Source: Promethearchaeota archaeon
GTDB lineage: Archaea; Asgardarchaeota; Lokiarchaeia; Sigyniarchaeales; SOKP01
DNA length: 5,664 nucleotides
NCBI GenBank assembly: GCA_019058135.1
Contig: JAHLWE010000367.1
Span: forward strand, 1-5,664
Direction of reading: 5' to 3'
The translations under genes were made by a program, and so were the position numbers. Shown one piece after another: positions 1-5,664 of the stretch; positions within the stretch are counted from its first letter, which is position 1, and each line of letters starts with the position of its first letter. The notes beneath the pieces are model-generated. The model searched no databases and was not told where the DNA came from. It was given only the letters and a program-made list of their open reading frames with translations.

Positions 1-2
1 GC

Positions 3-590
3 AGAGAAAATAAAGAATTTGGATTGGGGACCTACTTACAGAGATTTAATGAATTAAATGAATTAATAAATCAAAAAATCCTAGAATTCCGCAATTCTTA
101 TGAAATTAAATTATTAAATATGAATTATATAACCCTTACTCCTGAAAATTTAGAAGAAGTGTTAAAAAAATATGTATCTATTAAAAATCAGATTCTAAAG
201 GAAAAAAACAAATCACTTCTAGAAGATATCAATCAAAAAATTAATCTTATTTTAGATTATATTAAAAAATCGTATGAACTGTTAGGAATATATGATCTCT
301 TAAATTATAACCAGGTTATTGAAACAACCAGTTCCTTGATTTTGAAAGCGAAATCTGATAAACTTAACATTTTTAGTAACTTTTTTGAAAAATTACAGTC
401 AGAATTAGTAAAAAAGAAAGTAAATGAAATCGGTGCTTCTTCGGATATAATGTCCCTCTACGATTTAAGCCAAAAATGCTTAATCAATGAATATGATCTT
501 GAAAAAATTATTAAAGAAATGATTAAGGAAAAAGATTCGTGGATAAGAGTTTATATAAAAGAAACTAAGACTGTAATTTTTGAAGAATAA
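3..590 (+). CDS. C-terminal part of a helical protein with a winged-helix-like end (partial, cut by left edge)
   Basis: I do not recognise the family. The reading frame is open to the left edge. The first possible start, TTG at 24, has no ribosome site, and the seven codons before it read on without a stop, so this is most likely the tail of a longer protein; residue numbers below count from that TTG. Residues about 1-130 are almost wholly predicted helix, rich in Lys, Glu, Asn, Leu and Ile, with heptad-like stretches around 41-85. Residues about 142-188 follow the pattern of a small winged helix: a helix (SLYDLSQK), a turn, a second helix (DLEKIIKEMIKEK), then a beta hairpin ending in KTVIFEE. 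Helical repeats followed by a winged helix are the layout of PCI-domain proteins, and also of some coiled-coil regulators. The similarity is to the pattern only, so neither function is assigned. There are no Cys clusters, membrane segments or catalytic motifs. The frame ends at TAA 588-590. Confidence 0.75.
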   Translation, partial: RENKEFGLGTYLQRFNELNELINQKILEFRNSYEIKLLNMNYITLTPENLEEVLKKYVSIKNQILKEKNKSLLEDINQKINLILDYIKKSYELLGIYDLLNYNQVIETTSSLILKAKSDKLNIFSNFFEKLQSELVKKKVNEIGASSDIMSLYDLSQKCLINEYDLEKIIKEMIKEKDSWIRVYIKETKTVIFEE

Positions 591-593
591 AAA

Positions 594-638
594 GGTAAAA
601 AACTAATTCTTACCAAATTTTAATAATACTATTTTTTT
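594..638 (+). terminator. Possible terminator after the first gene
   Basis: Four bases after the stop at 590 lies a short inverted repeat, GGTAA at 594-598 and TTACC at 610-614, with an 11-base loop. It is followed by TTTT near 618 and a run of seven T at 632-638. Archaeal transcription often ends at T-runs on the coding strand, so the T-run may be the real signal. The 5-bp stem is weak and could be chance in DNA this AT-rich. Confidence 0.3.
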
Positions 639-696
639 AAATTTATTGCGATTTTTGGCATATATCTATTATATTATAAAAATAAGCTTGGAAAAT

Positions 697-1905
697 ATGA
701 AAAACAAGAATTCAAAAACGAATGATCGGATTTCAATGTTTAAAAGAGAGAGAAATAAGAAAAAACTATTGTTATTTATCCTCGGAAGCGTTTTGAATTC
801 TATATGGCTCGTTTGGTCGGTATTATTATTCGTGTATCTTAACAAGTGGACCGATTTTAAAGCGTCCTTTTTACCAGCCGCGCGATATTTTTGGATGAAT
901 CAATGGGATGTTCTTTATGAAGAAGCATGGTATGGTTACACCATTGGAACCGTCTTTATTTTCACTCCTTTTTATTTTGTTTCGCTGTATTCCTATGAAT
1001 TATCTGTCATATTATGGGTAATTTTACTCCAAGTTTGCTTTATGTTCGTTCATCTGTATTTTATCAATTTAATGGAAAAAAATGAATTTCCTTTATGGTT
1101 AGAAATCCTACTTACAATCAGCATCTCTCTAATGTTTATCAAGCATTACGATTATCGTGTGTTAAACTTAAAGATAATTGTCGTCTGTTTCGTCGTCGGA
1201 TTTCTCTGGAGTTCAGAAAAGTATAAAAATTACACTTTACCTAGTTTATTTTTAACGTTAGCAATAAGTTTCACCTTCTTTTTAATTCCAATTGCAATAT
1301 TTTACGCGATAAAACCATTCAAAATAAAGAAGGTCTTGACTCTAATAGCTATTTTCGTAGGATTCAATTTTATGTTCATTATAGATTTTTCTTTATTAAC
1401 GGATTTTGTTGACGCCATTTATTATTTTATAGAATTTGAATATAACGCACTATATTTATCAGAATATAGTCTTATTATATATTTCGCCTACCTTTTTAAT
1501 TACGACCTTTCGCTTCTGGGCTATATTCTAATTTTTTTATCGTTCTTAATTTGCTTATTTTTTCTTGATTTTAAAGAATACACAATGTTGTATCCAATGT
1601 TTTTAATGTTGTTTTTCTGTAATTTCCTTATTTTTAGGCATTATGTAACTATTTTGCCTATATTGTACTTCTATTGTGTTGAATATTTTGGTGTTGAAGA
1701 AAAAACCAGATGGATGTTTGTGCCCTTTTTTTGTCTGATTGGCCTTAGTTTTCCTATTCCAATTGGATGGCTATTACCTATTATGCCAGAATTTGTTGTT
1801 CCACTTAAAGGAATAACTTTTATTCTAATCCTTTGTATCTATTTAATTGAATATAAACGAAATCAATCTTATATTAAAACAATAGATGAGAAGAGAACTA
1901 TTTGA
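697..1905 (+). CDS. Polytopic membrane protein, probable GT-C fold glycosyltransferase (GT87/DUF2029-like)
   Basis: This is a membrane protein of about 402 residues with roughly 11-12 hydrophobic segments. Counting from ATG 697 they lie near 24-48, 84-102, 103-125, 133-148, 158-172, 180-204, 211-232, 257-291 (probably two), 296-312, 317-330, 339-361 and 367-385. The first segment follows a basic stretch (KRERNKKK), which places the N terminus in the cytoplasm. Right after it comes TDFKASFLPAARYF (52-65), then a Trp/Tyr-rich stretch with DVLYEEAWYGY (71-81) and FIFTPFYF. An Asp in the first outer loop, then a 'pAa.y' motif, 'LY' and an 'F.PF' motif, is the layout of GT-C glycosyltransferases that use polyprenyl-phosphate sugars, such as GT87 mannosyltransferases. 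D53 would be the catalytic candidate. The expected role is adding sugar to a lipid-linked or surface glycan on the outer face of the membrane; substrate and linkage cannot be told. The start is uncertain: the frame opens with TTG at 646, which would add 17 residues but has no ribosome site. ATG 697 and ATG 736 each have only a weak GGA upstream, and both precede the basic segment and first membrane span. No Asp/Glu-rich transporter motifs were seen; an unknown membrane protein remains the alternative. Confidence 0.6.
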   Translation: MKNKNSKTNDRISMFKRERNKKKLLLFILGSVLNSIWLVWSVLLFVYLNKWTDFKASFLPAARYFWMNQWDVLYEEAWYGYTIGTVFIFTPFYFVSLYSYELSVILWVILLQVCFMFVHLYFINLMEKNEFPLWLEILLTISISLMFIKHYDYRVLNLKIIVVCFVVGFLWSSEKYKNYTLPSLFLTLAISFTFFLIPIAIFYAIKPFKIKKVLTLIAIFVGFNFMFIIDFSLLTDFVDAIYYFIEFEYNALYLSEYSLIIYFAYLFNYDLSLLGYILIFLSFLICLFFLDFKEYTMLYPMFLMLFFCNFLIFRHYVTILPILYFYCVEYFGVEEKTRWMFVPFFCLIGLSFPIPIGWLLPIMPEFVVPLKGITFILILCIYLIEYKRNQSYIKTIDEKRTI

Positions 1906-2198
1906 AAAAAGATTAACAATATAAAAATTGAATTTAAACCCGATTTCGCTATTTATAAATCACGTTTTTTGGGTCCTTTACCTTTTCCCACTTCTTATAT
2001 TTTTTATAATTAAAATTTTTCGATATGAAATAAAATTATAGAAAAACTATTTCTTTTTTGTTCTGTAAAACTTTGAAAATATAGTTAAGTTTTATCAGTG
2101 CAATGTATGGTTTTATCATGCTGTTTAATCATCTTTATTAATTTAGGTTATGCAATCATTCTGCTATTGACCCTTCCAATGATTTTACTTTCTATACT
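1906..2198. other. Convergent intergenic region, no gene seen
   Basis: This stretch lies between the stop of the membrane protein gene and the stop of the opposing radical SAM gene. It is AT-rich, and I found no open frame above about 15 codons that has a start, and no tRNA-like cloverleaf. T-runs at about 1965-1970 and 2053-2058 on the plus strand, and a T5 run on the minus strand near 2041-2045, could end the two converging transcripts. GTTTTATCA occurs twice about 20 bases apart (near 2090 and 2111), but the copies diverge at once, so I do not call a repeat. A plus-strand pyrimidine-rich stretch runs from about 1974 to 2006. Confidence 0.6.
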
Positions 2199-3119
2199 TC
2201 ATAATGCTCGATAGGAATCAGGTCTCAAAATATTCGGATTTTCTATACCCATTTTTATGGTTTTAAGTATTTTTAATTTATCTTGATCTAAAATACCTCC
2301 TATAGGTAAATAATTAGACGCGTGGTTAGTACGAAAAACGCAATTTGCGTTAGGATTATTCTTAAAATTAATCTTTTCAATAAAATGATATAATTCTTTT
2401 AAAATATCCAGAGTTCCCATCTCGTGAAATTCATTTTTCACTTTTCTTTCAAAAAGTTCAGTACCGGGAGGTACCATGAGGGTTAAACAAGCAATATACC
2501 AAAGTATGTCATCATCTGGGCAGATCCTATTTACTAAATCCGCAGAATTGATGACAGAGAGTTCAGATAAATCTTTATTATCACCCCCTAACCCTAATAT
2601 TAATGTTGCAGAAAGAATAATACCTGATTTCATTAATTTTTTACTCGCTGAAATTAGCTCTTCCTTAGTTGTATGCTTATTCATCATTTTAAGTAATTTA
2701 TCGGACCCAGACTCGAATCCAACATAGGCAATTCCCAAACCTGCCTTATTTAATTCTCTCAATTCCTCATCAGACTTCTTAAGAATATCTTTCGCGTGAG
2801 CGTAAACTCCACATCTTACAAATGGAAATACTTTTCTTGCATACTTAGTTATTTCTAATAATTTCTCCGTGGGCATTACCATTGCGTTTCCATCCAAGAA
2901 GAAAATCTTTTTTACATTGGGACCATGAATTTTTCTTCCAATATCCAAATCTTTCTTTATATCTTTTACGTCTCTGATTATGAATTTCTTACGTAAATTT
3001 GACATACAGAAATTACAACGAAATGAACAGCCCTCAGTCGCTTGAATCAAAAGAGAATATGCTTCTGAAGGAGGTCTAAAAACCGGATGGCAGTAATAAA
3101 TACTCTCTTGATTGGGCAT
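2199..3119 (-). CDS. Radical SAM protein of unknown substrate
   Basis: The 306-residue protein is a radical SAM enzyme, which uses a [4Fe-4S] cluster to cleave S-adenosylmethionine to a 5'-deoxyadenosyl radical. The cluster motif C-x3-C-x2-C is intact at C31, C35 and C38 (EGCSFRCNFC). Other typical parts follow in order: strand KKIFFLDGNAM at 71-80, AYVGFESGSD at 131-140 (the GFESG type SAM-contacting region), the helix MMNKHTTKEEL that usually follows it, and ATLILGLGGD at 171-180. A conserved-looking tail, RTNHASNYLPIGG (263-275), resembles the end of stand-alone radical SAM proteins of the broad COG1032 type, from memory. There is no B12-binding domain before the core, no TRAM domain, and no extra Cys cluster like those of SPASM proteins; C200, C211 and C260 are scattered. 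The substrate cannot be read from the sequence. ATG at 3119 has no clear ribosome site (only AAGATTAAG just before it). It begins 61 bases after the zinc-finger gene on the same strand, so joint transcription is possible. Confidence 0.88.
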   Translation of the reverse strand: MPNQESIYYCHPVFRPPSEAYSLLIQATEGCSFRCNFCMSNLRKKFIIRDVKDIKKDLDIGRKIHGPNVKKIFFLDGNAMVMPTEKLLEITKYARKVFPFVRCGVYAHAKDILKKSDEELRELNKAGLGIAYVGFESGSDKLLKMMNKHTTKEELISASKKLMKSGIILSATLILGLGGDNKDLSELSVINSADLVNRICPDDDILWYIACLTLMVPPGTELFERKVKNEFHEMGTLDILKELYHFIEKINFKNNPNANCVFRTNHASNYLPIGGILDQDKLKILKTIKMGIENPNILRPDSYRAL

Positions 3120-3180
3120 CTTAATCTTTAAAATTCATTTCTTATTGACTTTTAATGAAATCGAGATTTCTATTGTAAGT

Positions 3181-3750
3181 TTACTTCTTTGGAGCTTTTT
3201 TACATTTATGCCTGCTCAATCTCAAAAAAGTTTTTCCACAATAAGGACACACCTCCCCTTTCTGTGCATCTTTTGATTTTTCAGTTGGAGGTTTAGGTTT
3301 TCTTCCTCTAGCTCCTTTCATCTTACTTTTAGAAGGAGCAAATTCACAAATAGCCTTATGAGCAGAAAGATCTTCAAAAAAGTCGCCGCAATAAGGGCAC
3401 TCTGATGTAAGTTCTCTAAATGTTTTTTTACTTACTTTTGAAGTTCCTTTTGAGCGTTTTTTATATTTAATTCCTTTAGTCCCCTCCTCCTCTTCTTCGA
3501 ATTCACTTACATCCAAATCAATATCTTCTAATAATTCAACTTCTAACTCTTTAATTTCTATTTCTTTTACTATTGGAATTTTTTTCTCAGCAATCTTTTT
3601 GCTTTTTTTATATACTTCATTGATTGTTACATTTGAATTCGGGTCATAATATTCACATACCTGACATACATATGGACCTGAAGAACCATGAGATCCTAGC
3701 ACTAAATCTCTTGATGAACAAATACATAATGGTTGTAAGCAATTAGACAC
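3181..3750 (-). CDS. Small multi-zinc-site protein with two C2HC fingers and an AT-hook-like motif
   Basis: I recognise the zinc sites but not the family. Counting from GTG 3750 (189 residues), the N-terminal part has C4, C9, C11, C29 and C32; 'G-x6-YVCQVCEYYD' resembles the second half of a zinc ribbon. Residues about 46-90 form a Lys then Glu-rich linker, with a run of five Glu at 85-89, and 94-110 is very basic. Two matching fingers follow: CPYCGDFFEDLSAHKAIC (C118, C121, H131, C135) and CPYCGKTFLRLSRHKC (C168, C171, H181, C183). Both read C-x2-C-x9-H, shorter than the x12 of classical C2H2 fingers, and they look like an internal duplication. Between them RGRKPK (148-153) resembles the core of an AT-hook. 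The protein could bind DNA or RNA; C2HC fingers also include ubiquitin-binding UBZ types, so an adaptor role beside the JAMM gene is possible but unproven. The start is doubtful: GGAG lies only 2 bases from the GTG, and the frame stays open 40 codons upstream. Confidence 0.72.
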   Translation of the reverse strand: MSNCLQPLCICSSRDLVLGSHGSSGPYVCQVCEYYDPNSNVTINEVYKKSKKIAEKKIPIVKEIEIKELEVELLEDIDLDVSEFEEEEEGTKGIKYKKRSKGTSKVSKKTFRELTSECPYCGDFFEDLSAHKAICEFAPSKSKMKGARGRKPKPPTEKSKDAQKGEVCPYCGKTFLRLSRHKCKKAPKK

Positions 3751-3933
3751 ATCTCCTGCTGGTTTAAGATGGATACAAGAAATCTTTCTTTTAAATTTTA
3801 TTTTAACTTTTCTTCTGGGAATTTTCTTCTCACAAAAAATTAGTTTGTTTAAATAAAAAAATACTTTAAATTAAAACAATTAACCATTTCATTTAATTTT
3901 TTTTAAATGAAAAATGGCTCTCTCATAAAATAA
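3751..3933 (-). other. Gap between JAMM and zinc-finger genes, part open in the zinc-finger frame
   Basis: The 183 bases are AT-rich. From 3870 down to 3751 the minus strand is open in the same frame as the zinc-finger gene, after an in-frame TAA at 3871-3873. No ATG, GTG or TTG occurs in those 40 codons, but they would encode a Lys/Arg-rich stretch and then SCIHLKPAGD directly before the annotated start, with a Cys and His at 9 and 7 residues before it. TATTTAAA at 3848-3855 (minus strand) could be a poor TATA box. I see no good terminator hairpin after the JAMM stop. Confidence 0.35.
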
Positions 3934-5511
3934 TTACCCGAAATTTTTTAGATCTGATTCAATTTTACTTTTAACATTTTGGTCGGTTATCTGATTTAGA
4001 TTTTTTTTAATAGTTTCTTTTAGATTATTAATTCTTTCCTTTATGTGTTTTGGACTATCCCAAACTGATATTCTTAATGGATGAATCTTTTCAAGAGCTT
4101 TGTTAAAATTTTTTAGTGCTTCAAGAAAAAATAGAGAAGCCCTATCAATATCTTTTATATGATGAGTAGAATAAATTGCCGCAATTTTTTGATTGCATAA
4201 ACCTGTTCCATAAAAATCCATAGTATTTTCATAGAATATAGCAGCTTGTTGGATGTCTTCTAAACCTTCCTTAATTTCATTTCTTATTGTTTTAATAAAT
4301 CCAATTATATATTTTGCTCCACCCATATAGAATAAAGATCCATTAGATTCAGCAATTTTAAATAGTTCTTCAGAATTTTGTTCAGCTAATGGATAATGGT
4401 TATTATGTAAACAATTTTCACTTAATTTGCTTAAATATTCCATTACCTTGTCAATTTTATTAATATCTTTAAGAATTTTCAAACCTTTTTTATATTTTTC
4501 AACTCCTTCAAATGAATTTTTTTGTCTGAATGCTTGATTCCCCTCAAAAAATAATTCATCAGCCAATTTTAATTTTTGAGAGTCGCCATGTTTCTCTAAC
4601 TGCATAATTTCAGAGGAGTAACGAAAAATATCTTTCATATCAAATTCTCCGTCTATCTCTAAAGGTATTTCGCTTAATTCAGGCATAGTTTCTTGAGAAA
4701 TACTTTTGCGATTAAGATCTGATTCTTTAGTTAAATCATCATGGACTTTTTCTGGATGATGAGTGAATTGTGGTGTATAACTGGAAACATTTTCTCCATA
4801 CGCTGATTGTAATGGTTGTCCGCTTGTAGCTAAAGCAGATAGTTCAGTCATCACATTCGCAAAAAAGAATTTATTCAATCCGTCAATAAAATAATCTACT
4901 TTATGATAATTATTTTCGAATCCTGGATCATTAATATCCATATTTACATCATTCATTCGATATATTTCAAACCCAGTGTCATATTTGGTAATCTTATGTT
5001 CTGAATTAGCAACTTTTTCTCTTTTCTTTTTCCCCAATAAAGTATGATCAAAAACCAATCCGCAAGCATCTTTATTTTTCCCTTGAAAGCCGATGTGATT
5101 TATTAAATCAACATATGAATAAAACAGTCCTAAACCAGGATGGCTATGAAACCAACCCACAATAAAACAACCTTGGTTTTCTTCATATAATTTATTTTCA
5201 ATAGATTCAATAAAACCATAATGTCTTTCATCTAATTGAACATCGGTACTATGCCCAAATGTGAGAGCTTCAGCTCTTTCAACAATAACTACAGCATCAG
5301 TAATATGCCCAATTAAAATTCCATAGATCTCTTTCCATTGGGCTGGAGGTATTGCTTTGTTAGCATACCTGCTTGCATATAATATAATCGTTTTATAAGC
5401 TTCTGCTTTAACTACAATTGGTTTTTCGATTTCTTCTTCCTGCTTTCTGGTTTCTATTTCTTTTTCTTCATTTTCGTTATTTTTCATAGGTTCTTCTGCT
5501 TTCTTACTCAT
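3934..5511 (-). CDS. Rpn11/CSN5-like JAMM metalloprotease with C-terminal TPR-like repeats
   Basis: This 525-residue protein joins a JAB1/MPN+ (JAMM) zinc isopeptidase domain to helical repeats. JAMM enzymes of the Rpn11/CSN5 type remove ubiquitin-like proteins from lysines. Residues 1-30 are a charged Lys/Glu-rich tail. The MPN core spans about 34-187. E61 (KEIYGILIGH) and GWFHSHPGLGLFYSYVD give H122, H124, S132 and D135. The E-to-first-H spacing of 61 and H-to-D spacing of 13 equal those of yeast Rpn11 (E48, H109, D122, from memory), so an active enzyme is expected. The Cys of the Rpn11 HSHPGFGC motif is Leu here, and a basic segment near 160-172 (GKKKREK) makes the stretch after VFD about 14 residues longer. 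A helix at about 203-230 and a polar linker to about 290 follow. Residues about 312-475 hold perhaps four TPR-like helix pairs, near 317-350, 355-391, 395-432 and 434-475; the first (LFFEGNQAFRQKNSFEGVEKYKKGLKIL) is the clearest. There is no signal peptide, so it acts in the cytosol. ATG 5511 has GGAAG 7 bases upstream. It may be a deubiquitinase whose repeats recruit substrates or complexes; the target is unknown. Confidence 0.9.
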   Translation of the reverse strand: MSKKAEEPMKNNENEEKEIETRKQEEEIEKPIVVKAEAYKTIILYASRYANKAIPPAQWKEIYGILIGHITDAVVIVERAEALTFGHSTDVQLDERHYGFIESIENKLYEENQGCFIVGWFHSHPGLGLFYSYVDLINHIGFQGKNKDACGLVFDHTLLGKKKREKVANSEHKITKYDTGFEIYRMNDVNMDINDPGFENNYHKVDYFIDGLNKFFFANVMTELSALATSGQPLQSAYGENVSSYTPQFTHHPEKVHDDLTKESDLNRKSISQETMPELSEIPLEIDGEFDMKDIFRYSSEIMQLEKHGDSQKLKLADELFFEGNQAFRQKNSFEGVEKYKKGLKILKDINKIDKVMEYLSKLSENCLHNNHYPLAEQNSEELFKIAESNGSLFYMGGAKYIIGFIKTIRNEIKEGLEDIQQAAIFYENTMDFYGTGLCNQKIAAIYSTHHIKDIDRASLFFLEALKNFNKALEKIHPLRISVWDSPKHIKERINNLKETIKKNLNQITDQNVKSKIESDLKNFG

Positions 5512-5518
5512 AACAAAT

Positions 5519-5523
5519 CTTCC
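5519..5523 (-). promoter_or_regulatory. Ribosome binding site of the JAMM gene
   Basis: On the minus strand GGAAG lies 7 bases before ATG 5511. It is a partial but well-placed Shine-Dalgarno match, better than at any other start in the window, and supports this start codon. A tiny upstream ATG overlaps it (codons ATG GAA GAT TTG TTA TGA) and its stop overlaps the real start; this is probably chance. Confidence 0.5.
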
Positions 5524-5565
5524 ATGAAATAATCTTTTATTCTAATAAAATAATACAAATTTGTT

Positions 5566-5587
5566 ATTATAAATAAAATTATTTAAA
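5566..5587 (-). promoter_or_regulatory. Candidate TATA box region for the JAMM gene
   Basis: The minus strand carries TTTAAATA (5580-5587), an exact match to the archaeal TTTAWATA consensus, and TTTATAAT (5566-5573) just downstream. With start sites about 25 bases further on, the leader would be roughly 30-45 bases and would include the GGAAG site. The surrounding DNA is so AT-rich that such matches arise easily. A minus-strand frame entering from the right edge stays open across this region until TAG at 5542-5544, so an upstream gene's end could overlap it. Confidence 0.35.
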
Positions 5588-5664
5588 GGTATTTTAGATG
5601 CAGTTCTATTTTTCAGTTTCTTATATTTAATTGATCGATTAGGAACAAATTTAAGCAATCCAGA

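Noticed and set aside
2085..2125. Direct repeat GTTTTATCA, two copies
   Set aside because: Nine matching bases in AT-rich DNA, with only two copies and no flanking conservation, are not enough for a repeat or CRISPR call.
2476..2727. Plus-strand open frame of 83 codons
   Set aside because: It lies wholly inside the radical SAM gene on the opposite strand, whose protein has clear family motifs. The plus-strand translation shows no recognisable domain.
3181..3750. RING-type E3 ligase (small RING finger protein of archaeal ubiquitin operons)
   Set aside because: The Cys/His spacing does not fit the cross-brace RING pattern: the fingers are separate C-x2-C-x9-H units, and the N-terminal Cys set lacks the central C-x-H-x2-C-x2-C.
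5542..5664. Minus-strand frame open from the right edge for 40 codons to TAG at 5542-5544
   Set aside because: It could be the C-terminal end of a gene upstream of the JAMM gene, but the translation is low-complexity (Lys, Asn, Ile rich) with no motif and overlaps the best TATA candidate. Too little is in the window to call it.
5573..5664. Plus-strand frame open to the right edge
   Set aside because: It contains no ATG, GTG or TTG start and overlaps the presumed promoter region of the JAMM gene.

Overview
The window is AT-rich (about 30% GC by eye) with compact, lysine/asparagine/isoleucine-rich genes, several probable TTG or GTG starts, weak Shine-Dalgarno sites and archaeal-type TATA boxes. 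One gene encodes a eukaryote-like Rpn11/CSN5-type JAMM isopeptidase domain. Together this suggests an archaeon, most likely an Asgard (Lokiarchaeia-like) lineage. The assignment is inference: there is no rRNA or other marker gene here.

There are two blocks facing each other. On the plus strand, the left edge holds the C-terminal part of a helical protein ending in a winged-helix-like segment (3-590). A weak hairpin and T-run follow, then a polytopic membrane protein that looks like a GT-C fold glycosyltransferase (about 697-1905). A gene-poor AT-rich stretch of about 290 bases (1906-2198) separates this block from the minus-strand genes that converge on it.

The minus-strand block, read right to left, is a JAMM metalloprotease with C-terminal TPR-like repeats (5511-3934), a multi-zinc-site protein with two closely related C2HC fingers (3750-3181), and a radical SAM enzyme (3119-2199). 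A consensus-like TATA box and a GGAAG ribosome site precede the JAMM gene. The second and third genes are 61 bases apart and may be co-transcribed. The 183-base gap after the JAMM gene leaves open whether the zinc-finger gene has its own promoter.

The most notable content is the JAMM-TPR protein: every metal and catalytic residue is present at Rpn11 spacing, and it is joined to a helical repeat scaffold. Its neighbour has C2HC fingers loosely like ubiquitin-binding UBZ fingers, plus an AT-hook-like motif. A deubiquitinase module with an adaptor is possible, but no ubiquitin, E1, E2 or RING E3 gene lies in the window, so this link is a hypothesis.
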